From assembly GCA_934561725.1 (NCBI GenBank), contig CAKTGW010000005.1, positions 1 to 12,215 on the forward strand: a DNA stretch of 12,215 nt, in the 5' to 3' direction. Position 1 is the first letter of the stretch. Each line of letters begins with the position of its first letter. Made by a program: the position numbers and the translations under genes. The notes under the pieces are model-generated. The model saw only the letters and a list, made by a program, of their open reading frames with translations, was not told the DNA's origin and did no database searches. Source of the stretch: an uncultured Oscillospiraceae bacterium (GTDB taxonomy: Bacteria > Bacillota > Clostridia > Oscillospirales > Oscillospiraceae). Shown here piece by piece: positions 5,832 to 12,215 of this stretch.

Positions 5832-6919
5832 TTCTGTACCGCCTCCTTTTTCTGCCGGAAAGAGAAAATGACCCGGTAATTGATGAAGAATTCACAGCCC
5901 AGCATGCAGAACAGAAACAGGCCGGTGATCACGTCGGAGATCGATGCGGGGACAGACATGCGGGTATGCAGAGTGTCCGCACCCTTTTCAAGAATGGCCA
6001 GCAGGCCGGAAATGCCTACCATGGCAAAGGGATTCAGCTGGGCGAGCCAGGCTACGGTGATGGCTGTAAAGCCTACGCCGCCGGCTACACCGTCATAGAG
6101 TGTATTGTTTGCGCCGGAGGCCAGAATATAGCCCACCAGTCCGGCAATGGCACCGGAGAGGAACATGGTGCGCATAATGATATAGCCCACATTCATGCCG
6201 GCATAACGGGCGGTGTTCTCGCTCTCGCCGATCACGGCGATTTCATAGCCCTGCTTGGTGTATTTCATGTAAACGAACATGAACACGGTGAGGACGAGTA
6301 CAATGATCCAGCCGCAGTGCACGCCCAGAACCTTGGGCAGACAGGCAGCAGGATCAAATTGTGCGATCGTCTGGCTGCCCTTGGGAGGCGCCTCCCAAGG
6401 ACCGCCCTGAAGATACTTGACGATGCCGATGATGATATAGTTCATCATCAGGGTAAAGAGCGTTTCATTTGTACCCCAGCGGGCCTTGAAAAAGGCGGGG
6501 ATCAGCGCCCAGATCCCGCCGAAGAGCATGGCGGAAACGGCCATGATGAGCAGCAGGGGCAGCGTGGGGAGCTTATCAGTATAGAACAGGGCAAAATAGC
6601 TGGCGGCGATGGCGCCGGCAGTGATCTGCCCCTCTGCGCCGATGTTCCAGAAGCGCATTTTGAAGCAGGGGGCAATGGCCAGCGCCGTGCCCAGCAGGGG
6701 GACGGCGATTTTTACCGTCTGGCGGATGGCCGTCTTTTTGCCTAGAGAGCCGCTGAGTATGGTGGCATAAGCCTGAAAAGGATCCGTGCCCAGGGAGAGA
6801 AGCAGAAGTCCGCCCAGCAGAATGGCCGCCAGAAAAGAGGCGCCCCGGATGCACCAGATCTGCCACAGCTTCATATCGTCCCGCTTTGCCAGACGAATAA
6901 AAGGTGTCTTGTTTTCCAT
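5828..6919 (-). CDS. BMP-family nucleoside ABC transporter permease (NupP-like)
   Basis: A 363-residue inner-membrane permease, the longer partner in the transporter. The first membrane segment is at about residues 25-44. FWNIGAEGQI (90-99) is the diagnostic loop equivalent to the SGNLNLGVEG motif in its partner. GESENTARYAGMNV (231-244) is the ATPase-coupling loop. GVAGGVGFTAITVAWL (277-292) is a further family hallmark. I chose the ATG at 6919 because AAAGGAGG lies nine bases upstream. An in-frame ATG at 6928 directly abuts that site, and one at 6940 lies upstream of it, inside the ATPase gene. The ATPase stop (TGA at 6921-6923) ends one base before this start, so translation is tightly linked. 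Expected to form a heterodimer with the downstream permease. Confidence 0.88.
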   Translation of the reverse strand: MENKTPFIRLAKRDDMKLWQIWCIRGASFLAAILLGGLLLLSLGTDPFQAYATILSGSLGKKTAIRQTVKIAVPLLGTALAIAPCFKMRFWNIGAEGQITAGAIAASYFALFYTDKLPTLPLLLIMAVSAMLFGGIWALIPAFFKARWGTNETLFTLMMNYIIIGIVKYLQGGPWEAPPKGSQTIAQFDPAACLPKVLGVHCGWIIVLVLTVFMFVYMKYTKQGYEIAVIGESENTARYAGMNVGYIIMRTMFLSGAIAGLVGYILASGANNTLYDGVAGGVGFTAITVAWLAQLNPFAMVGISGLLAILEKGADTLHTRMSVPASISDVITGLFLFCMLGCEFFINYRVIFSFRQKKEAVQK

Positions 6920-6920
6920 A

Positions 6921-8459
6921 TCAGGCATCCTCCTTTCCACCTACGCGGGTCATCAGCAGGCCAAGTTCTTCTTTTGTGGTCGTCCGAGCATCCACAATGC
7001 CGGAGACCTTTCCGCCGCAGAGAACAAGAATGCGGTCGCACAGCTCCAGCAGCACGTCCAGATCCTCGCCTACAAAAAGCACAGCTACGCCCTTTTCCTT
7101 CTGCTCAGTCATCAGATTGTAAATGGTGTAAGAGGTGTTGATATCCAGACCGCGGACGGCATAAGCGCTCATGAGCACAGAGGGGGCGGATGCGATCTCG
7201 CGGCCGACCAGTACCTTCTGAACGTTTCCGCCGGAGAGGCGGCGTACCGGATAGTCCACACTGGGGGTCACGACCTCCAGCTCGTCCCGCACGCGGCGGG
7301 CAAGCTGATCCGGCTCGCGGCGGTTGGCAAAAATGCTTTTGCCGTGCCGCCAGGAACGCAGCATCATATTTCCGGTCATGCCCATACCGCCGACCAGTCC
7401 CATGCCCAGCCGATCCTCGGGGACAAAGGCCATGGCTACGCCGGCTGCTTTGATCTGCATGGGTGTGCGGCCTACAAGATCCTCGGGCTCACGGCCCTCG
7501 GGCGTATAGATCACAGAGCCGGAAGCCACGGGATAGAGGCCGGCGATGGACTCCAGCAGCTCGCGCTGGCCGGAGCCGGCCACACCGGCAATACCCAGGA
7601 TCTCGCCGCCCATGGCAACGAAGGAGACCTTGTCCAGCCGCAGCACGCCCTCGGCGTCATAGCAGGTGAGCTCCTGCACGTTCAGCCTCGGCGTGGGATC
7701 CTTTGGCTCCGGACGGTTGATGTGCAGGCTCACAGCGTGGCCGACCATCATTTCGGTCAGCTCCTGCGGACTGGTTTTGTCCGTATCCACAGTACCGATA
7801 TACTGCCCCTTGCGCAGAACGGCGACCTTGTCCGAGATAGACATGACCTCGTGCAGCTTGTGGGTGATGATGACGATGGACTTTCCGTCGGCCTTCATGG
7901 CGCGGAGCACGGTAAACAGCCTTTCGGTTTCCTGGGGAGTCAGCACAGCGGTGGGCTCATCGAGGATCAGAATATCTGCACCGCGGTAGAGAACCTTGAC
8001 GATCTCAACGGTCTGCTTTTCGGATACGGACATGTCATAGACCTTTTTGTTCGGGTCGATGCCAAAGCCGTATTTATCGGAAATAGCCTGGACGCGCTGG
8101 GCGATTTTCTGCCGGTCCAGCCGGCCGTCGTTCAGCCCCAGCACGATATTTTCCGCCGCAGTAAACACGTCTACCAGCTTAAAGTGCTGATGGATCATAC
8201 CGATGCCGTGATCAAAGGCGTCTTTTGGCGAGCGGATGGAGACCGCCTTGCCGCCGACATAGATGGTACCCTCATCCGGATAGTAAATGCCGGAGAGCAT
8301 GTTCATAAGCGTTGTCTTACCGCTGCCGTTTTCACCGAGCAGGGCCAGGATCTCGCCTTTTTTCAGTTCCAGACTGATGCTGTCGTTGGCCACGACCTTG
8401 CCGAAACGTTTGGTTATCCCGTCCAGCCGGATGGCGTTTTCGTTGTCCAAGCGAAACAC
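6921..8459 (-). CDS. BMP-family nucleoside ABC transporter ATPase, two ABC domains (NupO-like)
   Basis: A 512-residue cytoplasmic ATPase with two fused nucleotide-binding domains. The N-terminal domain has Walker A GENGSGKT (42-49), Q-loop HQHF (90-93), a family-type signature SVSEKQ (144-149), Walker B ILILDEP (163-169) and switch His200. The C-terminal domain has a Walker A lacking the lysine (GVAGSGQRE, 292-300), a good signature RLSGGNVQK (407-415), and a Walker B region without the acidic DE pair (LMSAYAVRGLD, 429-439). Such asymmetry is usual here, so only one site should hydrolyse ATP efficiently. The start is uncertain. GTG at 8459 has purine-rich DNA directly before it, while TTG at 8450 has AAGGTG six bases upstream; they differ by three codons. 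First gene of the operon, behind the promoter at 8487-8515. No substrate-binding lipoprotein gene adjoins it. Confidence 0.9.
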   Translation of the reverse strand: MFRLDNENAIRLDGITKRFGKVVANDSISLELKKGEILALLGENGSGKTTLMNMLSGIYYPDEGTIYVGGKAVSIRSPKDAFDHGIGMIHQHFKLVDVFTAAENIVLGLNDGRLDRQKIAQRVQAISDKYGFGIDPNKKVYDMSVSEKQTVEIVKVLYRGADILILDEPTAVLTPQETERLFTVLRAMKADGKSIVIITHKLHEVMSISDKVAVLRKGQYIGTVDTDKTSPQELTEMMVGHAVSLHINRPEPKDPTPRLNVQELTCYDAEGVLRLDKVSFVAMGGEILGIAGVAGSGQRELLESIAGLYPVASGSVIYTPEGREPEDLVGRTPMQIKAAGVAMAFVPEDRLGMGLVGGMGMTGNMMLRSWRHGKSIFANRREPDQLARRVRDELEVVTPSVDYPVRRLSGGNVQKVLVGREIASAPSVLMSAYAVRGLDINTSYTIYNLMTEQKEKGVAVLFVGEDLDVLLELCDRILVLCGGKVSGIVDARTTTKEELGLLMTRVGGKEDA

Positions 8460-8486
8460 CTTCTCTCTCTTTTAGTCATAGTCTGA

Positions 8487-8515
8487 ATTTTAACACGGGC
8501 TAATGAAAATGTAAA
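8487..8515 (-). promoter_or_regulatory. Sigma-A promoter of the nucleoside transporter operon
   Basis: On the minus strand TTTACA (8510-8515), a 17-base spacer and TAAAAT (8487-8492). Transcription would start near 8480, leaving only about 20 bases before the GTG. There is therefore no room for a purine riboswitch in the leader. Confidence 0.75.
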
Positions 8516-8539
8516 GAAAGGATCCGCTGATAAACGGCC

Positions 8540-8585
8540 AAAAAACAACAGCGCCCCGGCTGATTTTTCAGACAGGGCGCTGTTG
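8540..8585 (-). terminator. Intrinsic terminator of the DUF4349 lipoprotein gene
   Basis: On the minus strand CAACAGCGCCC (8585-8575) pairs with GGGCGCTGTTG (8556-8546), an 11-bp perfect stem. A smaller CTGA/TCAG pairing sits in the loop, and a T-run follows (8540-8545). It separates the lipoprotein gene from the transporter promoter. Confidence 0.9.
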
Positions 8586-8609
8586 AGGGGGCTATAGCTC
8601 TATAGGGCC

Positions 8610-9524
8610 TCAGGATCCTTTTTCCGATTTTCTGCGAGCGATAAAGCGGCGGATGCGGCGCACGCCAAAGAAAACGACTGCGGCCAGGATCAGGAGAATG
8701 TACCAGCTGCGCAGCAGGAACAGGATCAGGCCCTGGACCAGATCCACCAGACCGGAAATGCTGCTGCGGAAAGCGGTCTGCATACGGCTGGTGAAGCTGC
8801 GGGCGGTAGATTGGTCGGGGGAATACTCCACGACTTCCTCCACAGAGAGCGTGACCGTGCTGTAGGAGACCCGACTGTCCAGATACTTCAGCTGCGTAGT
8901 GTAGTTCTCTATGTTATAGCGGACATCTGCCAGATGCTCTTCAATGGTGAGCATATCCTCCAGCCGGTCGGCCTTTTCCAGCATGGCCAGCAGGCGTTCC
9001 TCCTGAATGCGGTAGGAATCCAGACGGGATTCCACATCGATATACTCGGTGGTGACATTTTCGGAATAGGTGCGGCAATAGGTCACGTTGCCGAGATCAG
9101 AGAGATTGCCGGTGACTTCGGAAAAACGCTCGCTGGGGACGCGCAGGGTGAACTGGGCGTTCCGGCCGCCGCGGCTGTAATAGCTGGTGCCGCCAATGGA
9201 GGAATTCTCCAGAAAGCCGCCGTAAGTGTCAGCCATGGCATAGATGGCCTCCAGCGTTTTGTCGTATTCGCGGGTCTCCACAGTGGCTTCTGCGGAATAG
9301 ATGATCTTGTCTGCATTTACCTCAGGCGTGTCCCCGCTGCTCTCGGAGGGAGAGAAGCCGCCGTTGGCAGTGTACTGGTAGCTGTCCTCAGGCATGGCTG
9401 CTTCACTTTCGGGGAGACTGAAATTGTTGTTGCGTGAGACGGCGGATTGGCTGCTGCCTCCGCAGGCGGTGAGCAAGAGGAGTAGAAGCAGAGCAAGTGC
9501 AAGAGACAGGGATCTTCTGTTCAT
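8610..9524 (-). CDS. DUF4349 lipoprotein
   Basis: A 304-residue predicted lipoprotein. A Leu-rich signal peptide ends in the lipobox LLTAC, giving lipidated Cys21. A polar, low-complexity stretch follows to about residue 70. The DUF4349 region (about 72-290) contains KIIYSAEATVETREYDKTL, the YGGFLENS segment (101-108) and FTLRVPSERF (125-134). A charged helical stretch at about 164-215 (RLDSYRIQEERLLAMLEKAD and following) looks coiled-coil-like. One membrane helix lies near 265-287, and the tail is basic. The molecular function of DUF4349 is unknown; an outward-facing envelope protein with a C-terminal anchor fits. AAGGAGG lies eight bases before the ATG. The gene is alone between two terminators and is preceded by an ECF-sigma-like promoter, suggesting envelope-stress control. 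Confidence 0.85.
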   Translation of the reverse strand: MNRRSLSLALALLLLLLLTACGGSSQSAVSRNNNFSLPESEAAMPEDSYQYTANGGFSPSESSGDTPEVNADKIIYSAEATVETREYDKTLEAIYAMADTYGGFLENSSIGGTSYYSRGGRNAQFTLRVPSERFSEVTGNLSDLGNVTYCRTYSENVTTEYIDVESRLDSYRIQEERLLAMLEKADRLEDMLTIEEHLADVRYNIENYTTQLKYLDSRVSYSTVTLSVEEVVEYSPDQSTARSFTSRMQTAFRSSISGLVDLVQGLILFLLRSWYILLILAAVVFFGVRRIRRFIARRKSEKGS

Positions 9525-9564
9525 ATTTGTACCTCCTTGTTTACTGGATCCTTTTGCTTATTAA

Positions 9565-9589
9565 GACGCAGAAATTCAGGGATTGTTCC
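9565..9589 (-). promoter_or_regulatory. ECF-sigma-like promoter of the DUF4349 gene
   Basis: On the minus strand GGAAC (9585-9589) is followed after 16 bases by CGTC (9565-9568). This resembles the AAC / CGTC boxes of ECF sigma factors. No good sigma-A pair is present between the upstream terminator and the gene, so this is the best candidate. The start would be near 9556. Confidence 0.45.
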
Positions 9590-9590
9590 C

Positions 9591-9629
9591 AAAAAGTAAA
9601 ACCCCGCAGGAAAATAGCTTCCTGCGGGG
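9591..9629 (-). terminator. Intrinsic terminator of the orphan membrane protein gene
   Basis: On the minus strand CCCCGCAGGAA (9629-9619) pairs with TTCCTGCGGGG (9612-9602), an 11-bp perfect stem with a six-base loop. TTTTACTTTTT follows. It lies just beyond the stop codon at 9635. Confidence 0.9.
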
Positions 9630-9634
9630 GAAAA

Positions 9635-10444
9635 TCAATCGTTTCTCAGATGAAAATGGCGGCGCAGCTGGGGGTTCAGGCCGGAGATCAGGCAGTAGAG
9701 CGTAATCAGGAAAAACAGTCCGAGACAGGCGAAGAACACCTGATAGACCATGGCACGGTCATCCCCCAGGGCCATGAAGCAGAGGAGGGCAGCCGCAGCA
9801 CTGGCCATGCAGGTGGGGAACAGGCGGGGACGGCAGAATACAAAGCCGGCGATCAGATAAAGCGCCACGGTGGCCACGGCGATCGCAGCGATCTCAACAG
9901 CATAGCCCCAGATGACCGGATCTGCGGAGTGGTCCTTGTAGGAGACGATCAGCCAGAAGCAGCCGAAGAGCACCGGGACGATCGTGTAAAAGCAGGCGGT
10001 GGGAGATTCGGTATCGCTCTTTCCGTTCCGGCCGGTACAGAGGATACCAATGCCGCTGAGGATGGCCAGGGTACCCAGGACCTTGCGCAGAAGAGGATAG
10101 AGCTCATCGTTGGCCTTGAGCATCAGTACAGCGCCGGCCAGACAGAGGATCGCGCCGATCAGTGTGCAAAGTGTTTTGTAGGCATTGCTGCCGCCGCGAA
10201 TGGCGGCAGAGGGATTCCCGTCCAGTCCGTAGCTCAGCAGGGGGAGGAGAAGAACAGCCAGCCCGATCAGAGAAGCCAGTGTAAACAGGATCAGAAACCA
10301 GCTGGCGGCGGCACCCGGTGCGGCCAGATGGGTCTTGGGATCGAAAATACTCATATTCTGAGCCCAGCGCACGGCAAAGCTAAGAGCGGAGAGCACGCAG
10401 AGCGTTGCGCACACGCGGCGGGCGTAGGCAATCATTTTTTGCAT
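9635..10444 (-). CDS. Polytopic membrane protein of unknown function
   Basis: I do not recognise this family. From the ATG at 10444 it encodes 269 residues with about eight hydrophobic segments spread over the whole length, a basic start (MQKMIAYARR) and a basic tail (LNPQLRRHFHLRND). I see no catalytic, transport or nucleotide-binding motif. Cysteines are scattered within the membrane segments rather than paired. The frame opens at an ATG at 10483, but that codon lies only a few bases after the likely transcription start and lacks a ribosome site. The ATG at 10444 has GGATGG ten bases upstream and is preferred; one at 10435 is also possible. It is divergent from spoIID across about 90 bases, so a sporulation link is possible but unproven. 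It is transcribed alone and ends at a strong terminator. Confidence 0.65.
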   Translation of the reverse strand: MQKMIAYARRVCATLCVLSALSFAVRWAQNMSIFDPKTHLAAPGAAASWFLILFTLASLIGLAVLLLPLLSYGLDGNPSAAIRGGSNAYKTLCTLIGAILCLAGAVLMLKANDELYPLLRKVLGTLAILSGIGILCTGRNGKSDTESPTACFYTIVPVLFGCFWLIVSYKDHSADPVIWGYAVEIAAIAVATVALYLIAGFVFCRPRLFPTCMASAAAALLCFMALGDDRAMVYQVFFACLGLFFLITLYCLISGLNPQLRRHFHLRND

Positions 10445-10493
10445 ATTACAGCTACCATCCAAATAGTATTGTTGAGAAAACATTCCATTTTAT

Positions 10494-10520
10494 ATTATAC
10501 TTCTTTGACGCCGCAGTCAA
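10494..10520 (-). promoter_or_regulatory. Probable promoter of the orphan membrane protein gene
   Basis: On the minus strand TTGACT (10515-10520) and TATAAT (10494-10499) are both near consensus, but the spacer is only 15 bases. Using TAATAT two bases further on gives 17. It lies in the region shared with spoIID, whose own promoter I could not define. Confidence 0.5.
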
Positions 10521-10537
10521 GACCGGGAGGAATCAAA

Positions 10538-11518
10538 ATGACCAGACTTCTGCTCAGCTCACTGCTTGTTCTTGTACTGGCACTGTTCTCGCCGCTGCTG
10601 TTTCTGCCGCGTGCGGACGGCGTGCAGCAGGAGATGCCGGAGGAAACGGCATTGCCGGCACCGGAGCAGGGAAAAGCTGATGTGCAGACAGTGTTTACCG
10701 TGCTGGGTGCCGATGGCGTTTATGAGACGAATATGGCCGACTATCTGGCGGGCTCTGTGGCAGCAGAGATGCCGGCTCTGTTTCATCGGGAGGCCCTGCG
10801 GGCACAGGCCGTAGCCATACGCACCTATGTTCTCCACAACCGTACCGTGCGCAATCCGAATCATCCGCAGGCGGATATCTGCATCCGGCCGGATTGCTGC
10901 GAGGCCTGGCTCTCAGAGGCGGAACTGCGGGAGCGCTGGGGCAGCAGCTATGAGGAAAATATGCGAAAGATCGCAGAGGCCGTATACAGTACGGACGGGC
11001 AGTATCTGAGCTATGAGGGACAGGCCATACAGGCAGTGTTCCACGCGTCCTCGGCCGGTAAGACAGAGGACAGCGGCGGCGTTTGGATGCAGGTGCCCTA
11101 TCTGGTCAGCGTGTCCAGCCCGGAGACGGACGATACGGTAGAGCGGTTGACCACGACCGTAACGCTGCCGCCGGAAGAGCTGGGCCAGCGCATCCGCGCA
11201 GTCCGTCCCGAGGCAGATGCAGATTCGCCGCCGGAGTCGTGGCTGGGAGCAGTGGCCAGAACAGACAGCGGACGTGTAGCGTCCGTGGAGCTCTGCGGGG
11301 TGACGCTCACCGGCACAGAGGCGCGCCGCAGCCTGGGACTGCGCAGCACGGATTTTGACGTGAGCTATGATGGGGAGAACTTTGTTTTTACCGTGCGCGG
11401 CTATGGCCACGGCGTTGGAATGAGCCAGCAGGGTGCCGATCTGCTGGCGGAAAACGGCATGGACTATGCGGAGATCCTGGAGCACTATTATCCGGGGACG
11501 GAGCTGATCAGTCCGTAG
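10538..11518 (+). CDS. spoIID: Stage II sporulation protein D (SpoIID), lytic transglycosylase
   Basis: A 326-residue membrane-anchored glycan-cleaving enzyme. In known spore-formers it works with SpoIIM and SpoIIP to thin septal peptidoglycan and drive engulfment. An N-terminal membrane segment (about 4-23) is followed by a short linker. AGSVAAEMP (71-79) holds the catalytic Glu77. EALRAQAVAIRTYVL (85-99) is a family motif. FHASSAGKTE (168-177) and GYGHGVGMSQQGA (288-300) form the active-site cleft. His109, Cys115, Cys120 and Cys121 match the spacing of the zinc site known in the C. difficile enzyme. The ATG has GGGAGG seven bases upstream. The frame is open back to 9497, but that part is antisense to the divergent membrane protein gene. 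No terminator follows, so read-through into the Nudix gene is possible. Confidence 0.93.
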   Translation: MTRLLLSSLLVLVLALFSPLLFLPRADGVQQEMPEETALPAPEQGKADVQTVFTVLGADGVYETNMADYLAGSVAAEMPALFHREALRAQAVAIRTYVLHNRTVRNPNHPQADICIRPDCCEAWLSEAELRERWGSSYEENMRKIAEAVYSTDGQYLSYEGQAIQAVFHASSAGKTEDSGGVWMQVPYLVSVSSPETDDTVERLTTTVTLPPEELGQRIRAVRPEADADSPPESWLGAVARTDSGRVASVELCGVTLTGTEARRSLGLRSTDFDVSYDGENFVFTVRGYGHGVGMSQQGADLLAENGMDYAEILEHYYPGTELISP

Positions 11519-11521
11519 CTC

Positions 11522-11550
11522 TTGCGCGGTGCGGTCTTTCGTGCTACACT
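11522..11550 (+). promoter_or_regulatory. Possible promoter before the Nudix gene
   Basis: TTGCGC (11522-11527) and TACACT (11545-11550) are separated by 17 bases, each a partial sigma-A match. It starts just after the spoIID stop codon and would let the Nudix and HAD genes be expressed outside sporulation. Confidence 0.35.
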
Positions 11551-11569
11551 TTCCATGGGGTGATGGACC

Positions 11570-12037
11570 ATGAAGCTGACCAGCCTGTGCTATATCGAGC
11601 GGGACGGCGCCTATCTGATGCTGCACCGGGTCAAAAAGAAAAATGACTGCAATCAGGACAAATGGATCGGCGTAGGCGGAAAATTTGAGGAGGGCGAAAG
11701 CCCCTATCAGTGCGTGCGCCGGGAGGCGATGGAGGAGACGGGGCTGTACCTGGACGAGCTGCGTTTCCGTGGGATCGTCACCTTTGTTTCCGACCAGTGG
11801 GAAACGGAGTATATGCACCTGTTCACATGCAGCCGCTTTTCCGGCACGGCGCATCCCTGTGATGAGGGTGTGCTGGAATGGATCTGCAAGGAAAAGCTTT
11901 ATGGGCTGCCTATGTGGGAAGGGGACCGGATCTTTCTGGAGCTGTTGGATACGGACAGGCCCTTCTTTTCCCTGAAGCTGACCTATCAGGGCGAGACGCT
12001 GGCGGCTGCCGAGCTGGACGGTGAGGTGATCCGGTGA
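11570..12037 (+). CDS. Nudix hydrolase, MutT / 8-oxo-dGTP diphosphatase-like
   Basis: A 155-residue cytosolic Nudix enzyme. The Nudix box is complete: Gly37, Glu43, Arg51, Glu52, Glu55, Glu56 and Gly58 fit the pattern Gx5Ex7REUxEExGU. N-terminal SLCYIERDGAYLMLHRVKKK (5-24) and the TFVSDQWETEYMHLF segment resemble the Firmicutes group annotated as 8-oxo-dGTP diphosphatases, which hydrolyse oxidised nucleoside triphosphates. Substrate cannot be settled from sequence. GGGGTG sits seven bases before the ATG. The stop overlaps the next gene's start (GTGA), so the two are translationally linked. A Nudix enzyme with a HAD nucleotidase suggests stepwise removal of unwanted nucleotides. Confidence 0.9.
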   Translation: MKLTSLCYIERDGAYLMLHRVKKKNDCNQDKWIGVGGKFEEGESPYQCVRREAMEETGLYLDELRFRGIVTFVSDQWETEYMHLFTCSRFSGTAHPCDEGVLEWICKEKLYGLPMWEGDRIFLELLDTDRPFFSLKLTYQGETLAAAELDGEVIR

Positions 12038-12215
12038 CGAAATATGATTTTCTGCTGTTTGATGCGGACAATACACTGCTGGATTTTGACGCCAACGAGG
12101 CAGTGTCCATACGAAAAACGCTGGCTCATTTCGGCGTGGAGCCCACGGAGGATATGGTACGGCTGTACAGCCAGGTGAACCGCAGCTTCTGGCAGCGCTA
12201 TAATCAGGGAGAGCT
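12034..12215 (+). CDS. HAD-family hydrolase, YjjG/YfnB-type nucleotidase, partial
   Basis: Only the first 60 codons are in the window. The start VTKYDFLLFDADNTLLDFD gives HAD motif I, DADNT, with the nucleophile Asp10 and acid/base Asp12. The following helical cap start (EAVSIRKTLAHFGVEP) and VNRSFWQRYNQGE closely resemble the YjjG/YfnB group of noncanonical pyrimidine 5'-nucleotidases. The GTG start overlaps the Nudix stop by four bases and has GAGGTGAT seven bases upstream. An ATG slightly downstream is out of frame. The rest of the cap and motifs II to IV lie beyond the edge, so the exact subgroup is uncertain. Confidence 0.85.
   Translation, partial: MTKYDFLLFDADNTLLDFDANEAVSIRKTLAHFGVEPTEDMVRLYSQVNRSFWQRYNQGE

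Noticed and set aside
6786..8486. Plus-strand frame of 566 codons rich in His and Gln
   Set aside because: Antisense shadow of the ATPase gene, whose minus-strand product has a full set of ABC motifs.
8460..8600. Purine riboswitch before the nucleoside transporter operon
   Set aside because: The predicted leader is only about 20 bases, and the upstream hairpin belongs to the terminator of the preceding gene.
8590..8604. CTATAG-CT-CTATAG repeat
   Set aside because: A short self-complementary hexamer occurring twice; too small to support a function.
9497..10537. Long upstream part of the spoIID frame
   Set aside because: It is antisense to the orphan membrane protein gene and two hairpin terminator arms; the ATG at 10538 has the ribosome site and begins at the membrane segment.
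10445..10537. Sigma-E promoter for spoIID
   Set aside because: The AT-rich region has scattered ATATT-like strings but no pair with correct spacing to a CATACA-like box; I could not define one.
10913..12076. Minus-strand frame of 387 codons
   Set aside because: Antisense to spoIID and the Nudix gene; no domain or ribosome site.
1..12215. CRISPR arrays, mobile elements, tRNA or rRNA genes, antiphage systems
   Set aside because: No regularly spaced repeats, transposase or integrase motifs, cloverleaf or rRNA sequence, or defence domains were seen on either strand.

Overview
The window looks like chromosomal DNA from a spore-forming, fairly GC-rich member of the Clostridia, plausibly Oscillospiraceae. 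The evidence is two core sporulation genes (spoIIR, spoIID), Gram-positive ribosome binding sites (AGGAGG-type), consensus sigma-A promoters, intrinsic terminators, a biotin-dependent carboxyltransferase and a BMP-family nucleoside ABC transporter. The genus assignment is inference from gene content and sequence style, not a database match. I see no insertion sequence, prophage, CRISPR array, tRNA or rRNA.

Layout. (1) 1-735, minus: 5' part of a highly expressed carboxyltransferase gene (pyruvate carboxylase subunit B / oxaloacetate decarboxylase alpha type) with a consensus promoter at 805-834. (2) 736-1057: an AT-rich gap with no gene. It holds that promoter, a direct repeat, an intrinsic terminator reading leftward and two further inverted repeats. 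(3) 1058-3847, minus: a three-gene unit of apgM-type phosphoglycerate mutase, ispE (MEP isoprenoid pathway) and spoIIR (trigger of sigma-E activation). apgM and ispE overlap at ATGATG. Between ispE and spoIIR lies an 80-base element that folds as a closed three-way junction ending in a T-run. (4) 4020-4790, plus: a membrane-anchored VanY-type D,D-carboxypeptidase, divergent from apgM with its own promoter. It converges on the next unit through a bidirectional terminator. (5) 4845-8459, minus: a nucleoside ABC transporter operon (ATPase, then two permeases) with a consensus promoter but no substrate-binding lipoprotein gene beside it. (6) 8610-9524, minus: a DUF4349 lipoprotein behind an ECF-sigma-like promoter. 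(7) 9635-10444, minus: an unrecognised polytopic membrane protein. (8) 10538-12215, plus: spoIID, a Nudix (MutT-like) hydrolase, and the 5' end of a YjjG-type HAD nucleotidase overlapping the Nudix gene by GTGA.

Taken together these are mostly core genes: central metabolism, isoprenoid precursor synthesis, cell-wall trimming, nucleoside uptake, nucleotide-pool sanitation and sporulation. The Nudix/HAD pair plausibly acts on damaged or non-canonical nucleotides, and SpoIID and VanY both act on peptidoglycan. The most unusual signals are non-coding: the structured element ahead of spoIIR, the ECF-like promoter of the DUF4349 gene, and the run of hairpins in the 736-1057 gap. I did not find a clear new multi-gene system.
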